Shown: positions 17,599 to 26,981, numbered from the stretch's first letter. The stretch: DNA of 64,000 nt from Pontixanthobacter aquaemixtae (GCF_009827395.1 NZ_WTYX01000001.1:1059722-1123721), one strand, 5' to 3'. Numbers and translations are program-made. The notes: a model not told the origin generated them from the sequence alone.

Positions 17599-18411
17599 AT
17601 GACGGCAGCACAGCGCCTTGCGGATGTTCTCAAGCCAGCGGTAGATCTGGTTTACCCGCCGCGTTGCCCGCTATGCGGCGATGCAATTGCCGAGCAAAAA
17701 GGCCTTTGTGCGCCATGCTGGTCGCAACTGGTGATTCCCGGCGAACCAAGTTGTGTGACGTGCCAGCGGCCTTTTTCAGACGCCTTCGCCGCACCCGAAA
17801 TGCAATGCGCGCCGTGCATGGCAAAACCGCCGAAACATGACGGGATCGCGGCGGGAACGCTGTATAATGATGCCTCGCGCAAATTGATTTTGGCGTTCAA
17901 ACATGGGCGCAGAATTGCCCTCGCTGATATGATGGCGCAGTTGATTGCAGCGCGATTGCCAAAGTTGGAAGGCAATTGGTTGCTGATCCCCGTTCCGCTT
18001 CATCGAACCCGCCTTTGGCATCGCGGGTTTAACCAGGCCGGTTTGCTTGCCCGCCGACTGGGCCAGTTGACCGGGCATTCACTGCTGGTTGATGGTTTGG
18101 TTCGGACCCAACGCACGCAATCGCTGGGTGGTCTGGGTCGTAAAGCGCGCGAGCGGGCTCTCTCTGGGGCGATTGCGGTGAACAGCACTCACTCCGATCG
18201 TTTGAAGGGAGCCAAGATTGTACTTGTCGATGACGTCCTGACCAGCGGAGCAACAAGCGACGCCTGCGTTCGCAGCCTGAAAAAAGGCGGCGCAGAAAGC
18301 GTAATTATCGCGTGCTTCTCCCGCGTTCTAAACGAAGCAGTTAGAAACAGTCCGGACCAAGAAAGCGAAACGCCCGAGATTCGAAAATCTCGGGCGCCAC
18401 GTGACGAATAA
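17599..18411 (+). CDS. comF: ComF-family double zinc-ribbon/phosphoribosyltransferase
   Basis: The 270-residue protein has an N-terminal double zinc ribbon (CPLCGDAIAEQKGLCAPC and CVTC with a later CAPC) and a C-terminal phosphoribosyltransferase domain with the PRPP loop IVLVDDVLTSGAT. ComF proteins act with PriA-type factors in DNA uptake and repair. The last residues overlap a strong inverted repeat that probably belongs to a minus-strand transcript (see 18371-18396). Confidence 0.9.
   Translation: MTAAQRLADVLKPAVDLVYPPRCPLCGDAIAEQKGLCAPCWSQLVIPGEPSCVTCQRPFSDAFAAPEMQCAPCMAKPPKHDGIAAGTLYNDASRKLILAFKHGRRIALADMMAQLIAARLPKLEGNWLLIPVPLHRTRLWHRGFNQAGLLARRLGQLTGHSLLVDGLVRTQRTQSLGGLGRKARERALSGAIAVNSTHSDRLKGAKIVLVDDVLTSGATSDACVRSLKKGGAESVIIACFSRVLNEAVRNSPDQESETPEIRKSRAPRDE
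18371..18396 (-). terminator. Terminator-like hairpin with UUCG loop, minus orientation
   Basis: A perfect 11-bp stem (CGCCCGAGATT with AATCTCGGGCG) has a loop that reads TTCG on the minus strand, followed on that strand by TTTCGCTTTC. On the plus strand the loop is CGAA and no T run follows, so it fits better as the end of a minus-strand transcript. It lies inside the last codons of comF. Confidence 0.55.
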
Positions 18412-18600
18412 TAATGGACCCGCCTTTCGGCTGTGGCAACCATCCCCCTTGAAGGCCGCCGGGTCCGATCCCTCATCGTTCAAAAGGGGCGCCTGGCGTT
18501 TCGGCCGGCTGCATCCCTTGTCCCCCTGAACCTGGCACTCTGATGGTACCGATGTTCCGGTGAGCAGTTCTTGCGAACTACGAGCGCGGTATTTCCACTC
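18397..18600 (-). ncRNA. Candidate structured non-coding RNA, minus strand
   Basis: No open frame of note covers this region. The minus strand can fold into a hairpin with GGACCC/GGGTCC ends (18416-18422 with 18460-18466) and inner GCCTT/AAGGC, a stem-loop around GCCGGC/GCCTGGC, and GTTCGCAAGAAC (18567-18580). It is followed by the terminator-like hairpin at 18371-18396. I found no SRP-RNA, tmRNA or RNase P signature. Size and end point suit a small RNA of about 200 bases, but no promoter is clear. Confidence 0.35.
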
Positions 18601-18719
18601 ATCGGCGAATCATGAAAGTGGCAAGCGTGGAATGGTTGGATTTTCGGAAGAATATGTGGTTATCGTGCAACAAATCTTTAACACGCTTATGGCGTGGCTT
18701 CTTCTAAGGCCGTCCACCT
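18412..18719. other. 308-bp intergenic region before hisI
   Basis: This gap without a gene holds the candidate minus-strand RNA described above and, in its last 120 bases, the presumed hisI promoter region. A short inverted repeat CACGC-TTATG-GCGTG lies about 40 bases before the hisI start. I see no tRNA. Confidence 0.6.
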
Positions 18720-19103
18720 ATGTCTGATACAACCAACGACACCGAGAAGCGCGAACTGGGGCAGGATTTCATGCCCAAATTCGATGCCCAAGGCCTCCTA
18801 ACAGCGGTCGTTCTGGATGATTCAACCTCTTCGCCATTGATGGTCGCTTTCATGAATGAAGAAGCGCTTGCCGCCACGAGAGAATCCGGCATCGCGCATT
18901 TTTACTCCCGATCAAGAGGGACACTTTGGAAGAAGGGGGAAACATCGGGGAATGTTCTGACGGTTAAATCGATCCTTGTTGACTGTGATCAGGACGCGCT
19001 CGTGCTGCGTTGCACGGCGGCAGGGCCGGCATGCCATACCGGTGCCACCAGTTGTTTTTACAGAAAACTGGAAGGCGATACGCTCTTCCCCGCGATTAGT
19101 TGA
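18720..19103 (+). CDS. hisI: Phosphoribosyl-AMP cyclohydrolase
   Basis: The 127-residue enzyme opens the purine ring of phosphoribosyl-AMP in histidine synthesis. All family motifs are present: FMNEEAL, SRSRGTLWKKGETSGN, the metal-binding DCDQD and the Cys residues of ACHTG and SCFYR. It stands away from other his genes here. Its TGA overlaps a palindrome likely used by the next gene's regulator. Confidence 0.96.
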   Translation: MSDTTNDTEKRELGQDFMPKFDAQGLLTAVVLDDSTSSPLMVAFMNEEALAATRESGIAHFYSRSRGTLWKKGETSGNVLTVKSILVDCDQDALVLRCTAAGPACHTGATSCFYRKLEGDTLFPAIS

Positions 19104-19115
19104 CGTTTACGTAAA
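19100..19115 (+). promoter_or_regulatory. Palindromic operator before the MerR gene
   Basis: The sequence TTGACGTTTACGTAAA is a near-perfect inverted repeat (TTgACGT-TT-ACGTaAA) sitting on the hisI stop codon and ending 8 bases before the MerR-family start. LiuR-type MerR regulators of branched-chain and fatty acid breakdown are known to use ACGT-centred palindromes of this kind, so autoregulation is likely. The AAAGG following it is the ribosome site. Confidence 0.5.
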
Positions 19116-19123
19116 GGTTAGTT

Positions 19124-19603
19124 ATGTCGCGGGGCATGGCTACAGTAACTGATCCCGCAAAAAATAATCCAGCTTCCCAAGGCCATTCCGGCGCCCATCT
19201 TGACCGCCCGGACAAACTGGCCCGAGAGCAGTTTAGCATTTCCGATCTCACCACCGAGTTCAATTGCACAGCGCGCGCTTTGCGGTTTTACGAGGATGAG
19301 GGGTTGGTGGCGCCTCAGCGGATCGGTCTGACCCGCGTCTATTCAAAGCGCGATCGTGCCCGGCTTGCCTGGATTATGCGGGCCAAGAATGTCGGTTTCA
19401 GCCTGACCGAGATTCGCGAGATGATCGATCTTTATGATCTCGACGATGGCCGCGTTGAGCAGCGCCGCGTTACGGTTGAAAAATGCCGGAACCACGTCGC
19501 TAAACTTAAACGCCAACGGGCCGATATCGATTCTTCGATCAAAGAGCTGACCGCCTTTATCAAACAAATTGAAAATATGGACATCGACAGCTCCAACGGC
19601 TGA
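19124..19603 (+). CDS. MerR-family regulator, LiuR-like
   Basis: The 159-residue protein has an N-terminal polar extension, then the MerR winged helix (FSISDLTTEFNCTARALRFY, EDEGLVAPQRIGLTRVY) and a long coiled-coil dimerisation helix. It lacks the metal-binding Cys of MerR/CueR types. The family resemblance is to LiuR-type regulators of acyl-CoA catabolism, which fits the acyl-CoA dehydrogenase directly downstream. A palindrome before the gene (19100-19115) is a plausible target. An alternative start is the ATG 12 bases downstream. Confidence 0.85.
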   Translation: MSRGMATVTDPAKNNPASQGHSGAHLDRPDKLAREQFSISDLTTEFNCTARALRFYEDEGLVAPQRIGLTRVYSKRDRARLAWIMRAKNVGFSLTEIREMIDLYDLDDGRVEQRRVTVEKCRNHVAKLKRQRADIDSSIKELTAFIKQIENMDIDSSNG

Positions 19604-19625
19604 TCGACCAACCGAGGACACCCAC

Positions 19626-21431
19626 ATGCCGACTTACACCGCCCCCACACGCGATGCCCGCTTCGTAGTGAACGAGCTGCTTGATCTCGCGAGCTATAAC
19701 AATCTTCCGGGCTTCGAAAGCGCGACCCCTGATATGATCGATACCGTGATCAATGAAGCCGGGAAGTTCTGTTCCGAAGTTCTTGCACCGATCAATCATA
19801 GCGGTGACAAGGAAGGCTGCACGCGTCACGAAGATGGCAGCGTAACCACGCCTTCGGGTTTCAAAGAGGCGTTCGAACAATATCGCGAATCGGGCTGGGG
19901 TACGATCTCGCAGCCGGAACAATTTGGCGGGCAGGGCATGCCACACGTTCTGGGCATGCTGATCGAGGAATTTGTCGGCACCGCGAACCAGGCATTTGCA
20001 ATGTATCCCGGCCTAACCGGCGGGGCCGTCGCGGCAATCCTGGCCAAAGGTTCACCCGAACAGCAGGAAAAATATCTCCACAAAATGATCGCCAATGAAT
20101 GGCTTGGAACGATGAACCTGACCGAGCCGCATTGCGGTACCGATCTGGGCATGATCCGCACCAAGGCAGAGCCGCAGGCGGATGGTTCCTATGCAATCAC
20201 CGGCACCAAGATTTTCATCTCCGCAGGCGAACACGACCTGACTGAAAACATCATCCACCTTGTGCTGGCAAAAACGCCGGGCGCGCCGGATAGCTCGAAG
20301 GGCATTTCGCTGTTCATTGTGCCCAAATTCCACGTCAATGATGACGGCTCACTTGGCGATCGCAATGGCGTGATGTGCGGTTCGATCGAAGAGAAAATGG
20401 GCATTCACGGCAATTCGACCTGCGTCATGAATTATGATGGGGCGACCGGCTACATGGTGGGCGAGGAGAACAAGGGCCTCGCCGCGATGTTCGTTATGAT
20501 GAATGCCGCGCGCTTGGGTGTCGGCATTCAGGGCTATGCGCAGGCAGAAGTCGCTTATCAAAACGCCGTGGCCTATGCGCTCGACCGGCGACAGGGCCGC
20601 GCTCTGACAGGCCCGGCGGAGCCAGAGGAAAAGGCCGATCCGATCTTTGTTCACGCAGATGTACGGCGGATGCTGATGGATGCGAAGGCCTATACCGAAG
20701 GCATGCGTGCGCTTGCCATGTGGGGCGCGTTGCAGGTGGACCTAACGCATAAAGCCGAAACCGAGGAAGAGCGCGCCAAGGCCAACGAAATCATCAGCCT
20801 GCTAACGCCCGTCATCAAAGGTTACGGCACTGACAAGGGTTATGATGTGGCCAACAACATGCAGCAGGTCTTTGGCGGCCACGGCTATATTCAGGAATGG
20901 GGAATGGAGCAGTTCGTTCGCGATTCCCGCATCGCGATGATTTATGAAGGCACCAACGGTGTCCAGGCGATGGATCTGTGCGGCCGGAAGCTGGCCCAGA
21001 ATGGCGGCGCGGCGATCCAGGCATTCTTCGCGATCATCGACGAGGAAATTGCCGCAGCGAAAGCCAATGAAACGCTCGCACCTTTTGCAGAGAAGCTGGA
21101 AAAAGCGTTGGGGGAGCAGAAAGCTGCGACCATGTGGTTCATGCAAAATGCGATGGCAAATCCAGACAATCTGGGCGCCGGCGCGCATCATTACATGCAC
21201 ATCATGGGCATTGTTTCGCTGGGCCTGATGTGGCTGCGTATGGCCACGGTTGCCGATGCCAAATTGGCAGAAGGAACCGAGGACAAGGCGTTCTACGAAG
21301 CAAAACTGGCGACTGCCCGCTATTACGGCGATCGCTTCCTGCCCGATGCCGGTGCATTGCGCCGCAAGCTTGAGGCGGGATCGGAATCGATGATGGCGCT
21401 TGGCGCAGACGCGTTTCAAACGGCCGCATAA
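19626..21431 (+). CDS. Acyl-CoA dehydrogenase, long DmdC-like type
   Basis: The 601-residue flavoenzyme is of the long acyl-CoA dehydrogenase type with a C-terminal extension (as in DmdC/FadE-like proteins). It contains NLTEPHCGTDLG in the FAD/substrate region and the catalytic-domain stretch FGGHGYIQEWGMEQFVRDSR followed by MIYEGTNGVQ. It oxidises acyl-CoA to enoyl-CoA; the chain type is not determined (DmdC acts on methylmercaptopropionyl-CoA). The start giving MPTYTAPTRD was taken, 22 bases after the MerR stop. It ends at a clear terminator. Confidence 0.93.
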   Translation: MPTYTAPTRDARFVVNELLDLASYNNLPGFESATPDMIDTVINEAGKFCSEVLAPINHSGDKEGCTRHEDGSVTTPSGFKEAFEQYRESGWGTISQPEQFGGQGMPHVLGMLIEEFVGTANQAFAMYPGLTGGAVAAILAKGSPEQQEKYLHKMIANEWLGTMNLTEPHCGTDLGMIRTKAEPQADGSYAITGTKIFISAGEHDLTENIIHLVLAKTPGAPDSSKGISLFIVPKFHVNDDGSLGDRNGVMCGSIEEKMGIHGNSTCVMNYDGATGYMVGEENKGLAAMFVMMNAARLGVGIQGYAQAEVAYQNAVAYALDRRQGRALTGPAEPEEKADPIFVHADVRRMLMDAKAYTEGMRALAMWGALQVDLTHKAETEEERAKANEIISLLTPVIKGYGTDKGYDVANNMQQVFGGHGYIQEWGMEQFVRDSRIAMIYEGTNGVQAMDLCGRKLAQNGGAAIQAFFAIIDEEIAAAKANETLAPFAEKLEKALGEQKAATMWFMQNAMANPDNLGAGAHHYMHIMGIVSLGLMWLRMATVADAKLAEGTEDKAFYEAKLATARYYGDRFLPDAGALRRKLEAGSESMMALGADAFQTAA

Positions 21432-21478
21432 ACCCGATTCGCAGCTTCACGTTGCGGGTTAGTTGATGAAATACATCC

Positions 21479-21514
21479 GCGGGGTGCCCTTTCTTAAGGG
21501 CATCCCGCTTTTTC
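21479..21514 (+). terminator. Intrinsic terminator of the MerR/acyl-CoA dehydrogenase unit
   Basis: A 13-bp stem (GCGGGGTGCCCTT with AAGGGCATCCCGC, one G-T pair) around the loop TCTT is followed by TTTTTCTT. It lies 48 bases after the acyl-CoA dehydrogenase stop. Confidence 0.85.
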
Positions 21515-21599
21515 TTGGGCGATTCGGTTTTCAAAGAGCCGGGGCGAAGCTAGCAAGCCGCGCGCATGTAGGAAAATCGCGCCCGAACTCAGCCCAAAT

Positions 21600-22283
21600 C
21601 TAAGATGTCGGTTCGCCATTCGGGCCCACCAGAGGCTGCGCCAGTTTCACCTGCGTGATGAAGCGCATGTAATCCTTGCGCTCTGCGGGCGGCATCAACA
21701 GCTGGAACTGCGAATAGCGGCCATGCAGCAATTTGCACGCAACCGGATCGACTTGCGGACCGATCGGGCCGACCAGAACCAGCGTCGGTTTGGTAATCTC
21801 GAATGTCACCACGCGGTCGACATCCTCTTTCCAGGTCAGCAACACCGCAAGATCCTCGCGCACTTCCTCGACGCTGCCGATCCGGTCGAATGTGCCGAAA
21901 CCGCCAGGCTTGTCATTGGGTTGCGCCTTGGAAAACGCCATTTGAAACCGCCGACCGGGTTCAAGCCGTGCCACGCTGGGCAACATATAGCTGGGCCATG
22001 GCGGCGTGTTCTTGACCAGATCGGTATAGGCGGCATTGGCCTCGGCAGATGTAGCATAGCGCCAGCCATAGGCATCCATCCATTCCTTGCCCGGTATCGA
22101 ATCGAGAGACTCGGCACCGCAGCGCGCCTTTTGCGCGGCAATCCACTCGGCATGCCGCGCTTTCGCGCGCTGTTCCTCTGCAGTCGGTTCAGCATTCGCA
22201 GCATCCTGCGCGATGGCAGGAGCGTGTAGCACCGCAGCCAGCAGACCAGCGGCCATCACCAGCGAAAATCGTGATCGTGTCAT
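21600..22283 (-). CDS. Secreted protein of unknown function
   Basis: The 227-residue protein has a signal peptide (ends near APAIAQ) and no membrane helix afterwards. A conserved-looking core starts at KARHAEWIAAQKARCGA and includes WMDAYGWRYAT and PPWPSYMLPS. I do not recognise the family or an active site. Downstream on the same strand there is no gene until the terminator of the plus-strand unit; cysK is upstream, 69 bases away. Confidence 0.65.
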   Translation of the reverse strand: MTRSRFSLVMAAGLLAAVLHAPAIAQDAANAEPTAEEQRAKARHAEWIAAQKARCGAESLDSIPGKEWMDAYGWRYATSAEANAAYTDLVKNTPPWPSYMLPSVARLEPGRRFQMAFSKAQPNDKPGGFGTFDRIGSVEEVREDLAVLLTWKEDVDRVVTFEITKPTLVLVGPIGPQVDPVACKLLHGRYSQFQLLMPPAERKDYMRFITQVKLAQPLVGPNGEPTS

Positions 22284-22304
22284 TCTCTTTCTCCCTCTCA
22301 GATG

Positions 22305-22319
22305 GCTGCATAATGCAGC
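22305..22319. promoter_or_regulatory. Palindrome before the secreted-protein gene
   Basis: GCTGCAT-A-ATGCAGC is a perfect 7-bp inverted repeat, 22 bases upstream of the start codon of the minus-strand secreted protein and downstream of cysK. It could be an operator; there is no other evidence. Confidence 0.3.
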
Positions 22320-22352
22320 GAGAGTATGGGAAAGAATTGGACAAATCGGCGC

Positions 22353-23273
22353 TTACGCCTCCGGCAAGAACTCCGGCACACTCAAATACCGCTCACCCGT
22401 GTCGTAATTGAAGCCGAGCACGGTCGATCCGGCATCCAATTCAGGCAGCTTCTTCGCAATCGCTGCCAAAGTCGCGCCGCTGGAGATCCCTACCAACAGC
22501 CCCTCAGTCACAGCACATTTCTTTGCCATCGCTTTGGCTTCCTCTGCATCAACGGGGATTGCGCCATTGATTGCCTGCGTGTGCAAATTGCCCGGGATAA
22601 AACCCGCGCCGATGCCCTGGATCGGGTGCGGGCCGGGCTGGCCGCCGCTGATCACGGGAGACAGTTCGGGTTCCACCGCATAGGCTTTCATATCGGCCCA
22701 GTGGCGTTTCAGTTCTTCTGCGCAGCCGGTCAAATGGCCGCCGGTGCCCACGCCGGTAATCATCACATCGACCGGCTTATCCGCGAAATCGGCGAGGATT
22801 TCCTGTGCCGTGGTGCGCACATGCACCGCGACATTGGCCGGATTGTCGAATTGCGCGGGCATCCATGCGCCATCGGTCTGTTCAACCAGTTCGGTCGCGC
22901 GTTCGATCGCGCCCTTCATGCCTTTCGCTTTGTCTGTCAGATCGAATGTCGCACCATAGGCGAGCATCAGGCGGCGGCGTTCGAGCGACATGGATTCGGG
23001 CATCACCAGAACCAGCTTATAACCTTTGACCGCTGCCACCATGGCAAGGCCGATGCCGGTATTGCCGCTGGTCGGTTCGATGATCGTGCCGCCCGGCTTC
23101 AGGTCGCCAGCTTCCTCTGCGGCTTCCACCATGGCCAAGGCGATCCGGTCCTTGATCGATCCGCCGGGGTTCGAACGTTCCGATTTAATCCACACATCGT
23201 GATCGGGAAACAATCGTGAAAGGCGGATATGCGGTGTGTTGCCAATGGTGGCGAGGACGGAATCGGCTTTCAT
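22353..23273 (-). CDS. cysK: Cysteine synthase A
   Basis: The 306-residue PLP enzyme makes cysteine from O-acetylserine and sulfide. It has the PLP-lysine motif [11 protein letters not shown], the [11 protein letters not shown] sulfate/substrate loop and the phosphate-binding [10 protein letters not shown]. Length is normal for CysK. It overlaps the stop of the MFS transporter gene by four bases, so the transporter and synthase are translated together. Confidence 0.96.
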   Translation of the reverse strand: MKADSVLATIGNTPHIRLSRLFPDHDVWIKSERSNPGGSIKDRIALAMVEAAEEAGDLKPGGTIIEPTSGNTGIGLAMVAAVKGYKLVLVMPESMSLERRRLMLAYGATFDLTDKAKGMKGAIERATELVEQTDGAWMPAQFDNPANVAVHVRTTAQEILADFADKPVDVMITGVGTGGHLTGCAEELKRHWADMKAYAVEPELSPVISGGQPGPHPIQGIGAGFIPGNLHTQAINGAIPVDAEEAKAMAKKCAVTEGLLVGISSGATLAAIAKKLPELDAGSTVLGFNYDTGERYLSVPEFLPEA

Positions 23274-24577
23274 GTGGGGTCTCCCGGGGATTTCGCGGAC
23301 TGCGTGTCTGACTGTGCCTTTGTATCTAGTAATTCTTCGGGCGGATCAAAGGTCTTTGTTGTTCTGAGCACAGGGAACAGGCGGCTCCAGATCGCCACCG
23401 TGATGATCGCACCCGCGCCGCCAGAGACAACCGCCAGCACCGGACCGATCAGAAATGCGAGCGTTCCGGAAAAGAAATCGCCAAATTCGTTCGATGCGGA
23501 AATGGTCAGCATCGAGACCGACGAAACCCGCCCGCGCTTGTCATCGGGGGTGTGCAGCTGGATCAGCGATTGGCGGATATAGACGGAGAACATGTCCGCT
23601 GCGCCAACGATAAACAGCATGGCGAGAGAGAGCGGCATCCATGTCGAGAAACCGAATGCGATGGTCGCCAATCCGAAAATCGCCACTGCCAGCAGCATTT
23701 TTGGCCCGACATTGCTTTTGAGCGGGCGGAAAGAGAAGAACGCCGCGGTGATCGCCGCACCGGCTGCGGGCGCCATTGCAAGCTGCGCCAGACCTTCTTC
23801 GCCGACCATCAGAATATCGCGCGCATAGACCGGGAACAGAGCCGTCGCCCCGGCCAGAAAAACCGCAAACAGATCGAGCGTAATCGCGCCCAGAACCATT
23901 TTGTTGCGCACGACATAATGCAGCCCATCGACGATCTGCCCGATGGGCCGCTGCGCGCCGGGGATCGGCGGCTGCGGGACTTTGCCGATAAAGCTGAGAG
24001 CGAGCACTGACAGGCCAAAAAGGCCGGCGGCAATGGCATAGGGAAGGGCGGGGACAATCGCGTAGAAATAGCCGCCAATGGCAGGGCCTGCGATCATCCC
24101 GACTTGCCACGCGATCGAAGACAGGGCGATGGCGTTGGGCAGGATTTCCTTGGGAACCAGATTGGGGGCGAGCGCCGACAATGCGGGCCCGGAAAAAGCG
24201 CGCGCGATGCCGAGCAAAACGGCAACCGCAAACAGGCTGAGCAGGCTGATCGCGCCGGTCCATGTTAGATAAGCGAGCAGTGCCGCGCAGCCCAGCTGCA
24301 ACAGCACCATGATCCGCGCGACATTGCGCCGGTTGAGCCGGTCAGCCGCCAATCCGACAAAGGGTGTCAGCAGGAACAATGGAACAAACTGCAGCAGGCC
24401 GATCAGCGCCAGTTGCCCTGACGCTTCGGCCACGTTCATCCCGTTATCGCGCGCGATATTATAGGTCTGCCACCCGATAATCAGCAGCATCGCATATTGG
24501 GCCAGCGTCATCGACAGACGCGACACCCAATAGGCACGGAAATTGGCGATTTTGAAAGGATGGGATTGCGCAGTCAC
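23270..24577 (-). CDS. MFS exporter, EntS-like
   Basis: The 435-residue membrane protein has about 12 helices and the MFS signature in loop 2-3 ([12 protein letters not shown]). The pattern matches the drug/siderophore efflux subfamily (EntS/DUF894-like). The substrate is unknown. It is coupled to cysK (ATGA overlap), which might point to export of cysteine or a sulfur compound, but this is inference. Confidence 0.85.
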   Translation of the reverse strand: MTAQSHPFKIANFRAYWVSRLSMTLAQYAMLLIIGWQTYNIARDNGMNVAEASGQLALIGLLQFVPLFLLTPFVGLAADRLNRRNVARIMVLLQLGCAALLAYLTWTGAISLLSLFAVAVLLGIARAFSGPALSALAPNLVPKEILPNAIALSSIAWQVGMIAGPAIGGYFYAIVPALPYAIAAGLFGLSVLALSFIGKVPQPPIPGAQRPIGQIVDGLHYVVRNKMVLGAITLDLFAVFLAGATALFPVYARDILMVGEEGLAQLAMAPAAGAAITAAFFSFRPLKSNVGPKMLLAVAIFGLATIAFGFSTWMPLSLAMLFIVGAADMFSVYIRQSLIQLHTPDDKRGRVSSVSMLTISASNEFGDFFSGTLAFLIGPVLAVVSGGAGAIITVAIWSRLFPVLRTTKTFDPPEELLDTKAQSDTQSAKSPGDPT

Positions 24578-24673
24578 AAGCTGCGCAATGGCACCGGATC
24601 AGGTGGTTGTGAAGTCAGCCCCTCTTGCAGGCCGGAAATTCAATCTTTGAACTCGCCTTTGGCAGGCAAAGTC

Positions 24674-25012
24674 TCAACGATCCTTGCGCAGACGCGGATT
24701 GGGCTGAAGCTCGTCAATCATCGCCATAAAGTCATCAACGCGCAGAATGCGTTCGAACTGGAAACCGGCGCGATCATCTGTGGTCCAGATAACATAGGCC
24801 TCGATCCGGCCAACCACCGGCAGGCGAATGATAACGCGGTCCCCGCGGTTCAGGTTTTCACCATTGTCGATCATGAAACCATGCGCGGAAATATTGCAGA
24901 TGTGCATTTTCACATCGCCGCGATCATGATGCTCCGCGATTACCGGAAAATCCACCGGATGACGTGCGGCACGCCGCAAATCGGTTACTGACAGCTGTGC
25001 GCCTACACTCAT
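24674..25012 (-). CDS. PilZ-domain protein
   Basis: The 112-residue protein is a single PilZ domain, the common receptor for cyclic di-GMP. The nucleotide-binding signature is intact: RRAARHPV (RxxxR) and NISAHGFMI (N/DxSxxG). It has no enzyme or membrane domain, so it should act as a stand-alone effector. No cyclic-di-GMP enzyme lies in this window. Confidence 0.85.
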   Translation of the reverse strand: MSVGAQLSVTDLRRAARHPVDFPVIAEHHDRGDVKMHICNISAHGFMIDNGENLNRGDRVIIRLPVVGRIEAYVIWTTDDRAGFQFERILRVDDFMAMIDELQPNPRLRKDR

Positions 25013-25123
25013 TGGCCCGCGATCCCTTACGTTCTAACAGAACAACCCTAATGGGCTGGAAAGCCTGATATTGTGTAAAAATATTTGTGCCAATTCGGGA
25101 CGAAATGCAGGTTTTTCTGCGGC

Positions 25124-26353
25124 TTAGCGAGTTACAATTGCGTGCTTTTTCTTGCCCAAACTCAGTTTAATCTCTGTATTATCAGCGGCTTCTACAATAA
25201 AACCCACGTCAGTGACGGGCTTGCCATCAAGTTTAACCGCGCCTTCCGCAATCTTACGCTTGGCCTCGCCATTGGATGCAGTGAACCCGATCTCGGTCAA
25301 AACCGCGCCGATCCGCATGCCCTCTGCCCCCACCGAAATCGTGGGCAGATCATCGCCTGCGCCGCCGCCGGCAAAGGTCTGCTGTGCAGTGGCGGCGGCC
25401 GATTCGGCAGCCTCTTTGCCGCGCACCATAGTGGTTACTTCATTGGCCAGCAGAATCTTGGCGTCGTTGATCTCGCTGCCTTGCAGCTTCTCGAGCCGGG
25501 CGATTTCTTCAAGCGGCACATCGGTGAAGATGCGCAGGAACTTGCCCACGTCGCGGTCATCGCTGTTGCGCCAATATTGCCAGAAATCATAGGCGGGCAG
25601 CTGGTCTTCATTGAGCCAGATCGCGCCATCGACCGATTTGCCCATCTTCGCCCCGTCCGCGCGGGTGATCAGCGGCGCGGTATAGCCATAGACTTCCTTG
25701 CCATCGATCCGCCGGGTCAGCTCGATCCCGTTGACGATATTGCCCCACTGGTCGCTACCGCCCAGCTGCAGGCGGCAGCCATATTCACGGTTCAGCACCA
25801 GATAGTCATAGGCCTGCATGATCATGTAATTGAATTCGATGAAAGTCAGCGGCTGTTCGCGATCAAGCCGGGTTTTGACCGAATCAAATGTCAGCATCCG
25901 GTTGACGGTGAAATGCGGCCCGACATCGCGCAGCATCTCGATGTAGCCAAGCTCGCTTAGCCAATCGTCATTGTTGATCAGCAGCGCGCCGGTGGGGCTG
26001 TCATCGAAGCGCAGGATCCGTTCAAAGCTGCCTTTGATCCCGGCAATATTGCTGGCGAGTTTTTCCTCGGTCAGCATTTGCCGGGTTTCGTCGCGGCCCG
26101 ACGGGTCACCGACACGCGCGGTGCCGCCGCCCATGATCACTATCGGGCGGTGTCCCGCCTGTTGCAAACGCTTGAGCAGCATAATCGACGCAAGGTTGCC
26201 GATATGCAGAGAGGGCGCTGTCGGATCGAAGCCGACATAACCGGTCACCACTTCCTTGGCGGCAAGCGCGTCCAGCGCGCCGGCATCGGTGATCTGGTGC
26301 AAATGGCCGCGCTCTTCGAGCAGAGTCAGCAATTGGGATGTGTACTGGGTCAT
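25124..26353 (-). CDS. tyrS: Tyrosine--tRNA ligase
   Basis: The 409-residue class I enzyme charges tRNA-Tyr. It shows the class I signatures PSLHIGNL (HIGH) and KMGKS (KMSKS), the tyrosine-binding region GGSDQWGNIVNG and a C-terminal S4 RNA-binding domain (ASNGEAKRKIAEGAVKLDGK). Length is normal. It stands alone on the minus strand. Confidence 0.97.
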   Translation of the reverse strand: MTQYTSQLLTLLEERGHLHQITDAGALDALAAKEVVTGYVGFDPTAPSLHIGNLASIMLLKRLQQAGHRPIVIMGGGTARVGDPSGRDETRQMLTEEKLASNIAGIKGSFERILRFDDSPTGALLINNDDWLSELGYIEMLRDVGPHFTVNRMLTFDSVKTRLDREQPLTFIEFNYMIMQAYDYLVLNREYGCRLQLGGSDQWGNIVNGIELTRRIDGKEVYGYTAPLITRADGAKMGKSVDGAIWLNEDQLPAYDFWQYWRNSDDRDVGKFLRIFTDVPLEEIARLEKLQGSEINDAKILLANEVTTMVRGKEAAESAAATAQQTFAGGGAGDDLPTISVGAEGMRIGAVLTEIGFTASNGEAKRKIAEGAVKLDGKPVTDVGFIVEAADNTEIKLSLGKKKHAIVTR

Positions 26354-26399
26354 AGCGATTGCGCGACTAGCACGCGAAACGCCCCGTGCAACCGTATAT

Positions 26400-26981
26400 T
26401 CAAGTCGATCGCGCCGCAGCGATTGCCGCGACCATTTCGCCGTGGGTCTCCGCGTCGCAGCTTTTCGACGCGACCGAGATCACATGCACCGCGAAACCGT
26501 GCTTGATCGTGGCAGAGGTTACGCAGCCACCGGGATAGCCCGGCGCGACATTGAATTTCTGCCCGTCGCGCGCGGTCAACGTGGCCATCGCAATCGAAAG
26601 CGGGCCGTTCTGCAGCGAAGTGACCGAAACCTCTTTCTCGACAGATTGGCGAAGATATTGCCCGGCGGTGCTGCGCAGCAAAGTCGCCTGCGCTTCAACC
26701 GCATCGGGCGCGGTCGAATCAGGGGTCGGCTTGTCCGAATTGAAATGCATGAAGCTGACCAAAACGCCGGTGCCGCCCTTTTTGATCCGCGTCTCGCTTG
26801 CACCCGCAATCAGGTCTTTCATCGAAGGCAGCGACATCGCGGCGTTGGGTTTTGTATCGACATTCCATCCGCCCGACAGCGCCACCACAACGCCGCCATC
26901 CAGTTCGACATCCTTGATCTCCGCCGCAAGGGCGGTTCCGGTGACCAATAGCAACGCCGCCAATGCACATGTTCGAATCAT
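26400..26981 (-). CDS. Secreted protein of unknown function
   Basis: The 193-residue protein has a signal peptide (ends near GTALA-AE) and no further helix. A GGAG box precedes the ATG chosen; the longer frame upstream lacks such support. Two Cys near the C terminus (GGCVTSA, SKSCDAE) could form a disulfide. The family is not recognised. Confidence 0.65.
   Translation of the reverse strand: MIRTCALAALLLVTGTALAAEIKDVELDGGVVVALSGGWNVDTKPNAAMSLPSMKDLIAGASETRIKKGGTGVLVSFMHFNSDKPTPDSTAPDAVEAQATLLRSTAGQYLRQSVEKEVSVTSLQNGPLSIAMATLTARDGQKFNVAPGYPGGCVTSATIKHGFAVHVISVASKSCDAETHGEMVAAIAAARST

Noticed and set aside
18412-18719. SRP RNA, tmRNA or 6S RNA in the gap before hisI
   Set aside because: No GGAAG-type SRP loop, no tag reading frame or tRNA-like end; the resemblance to 6S is too weak to name it.
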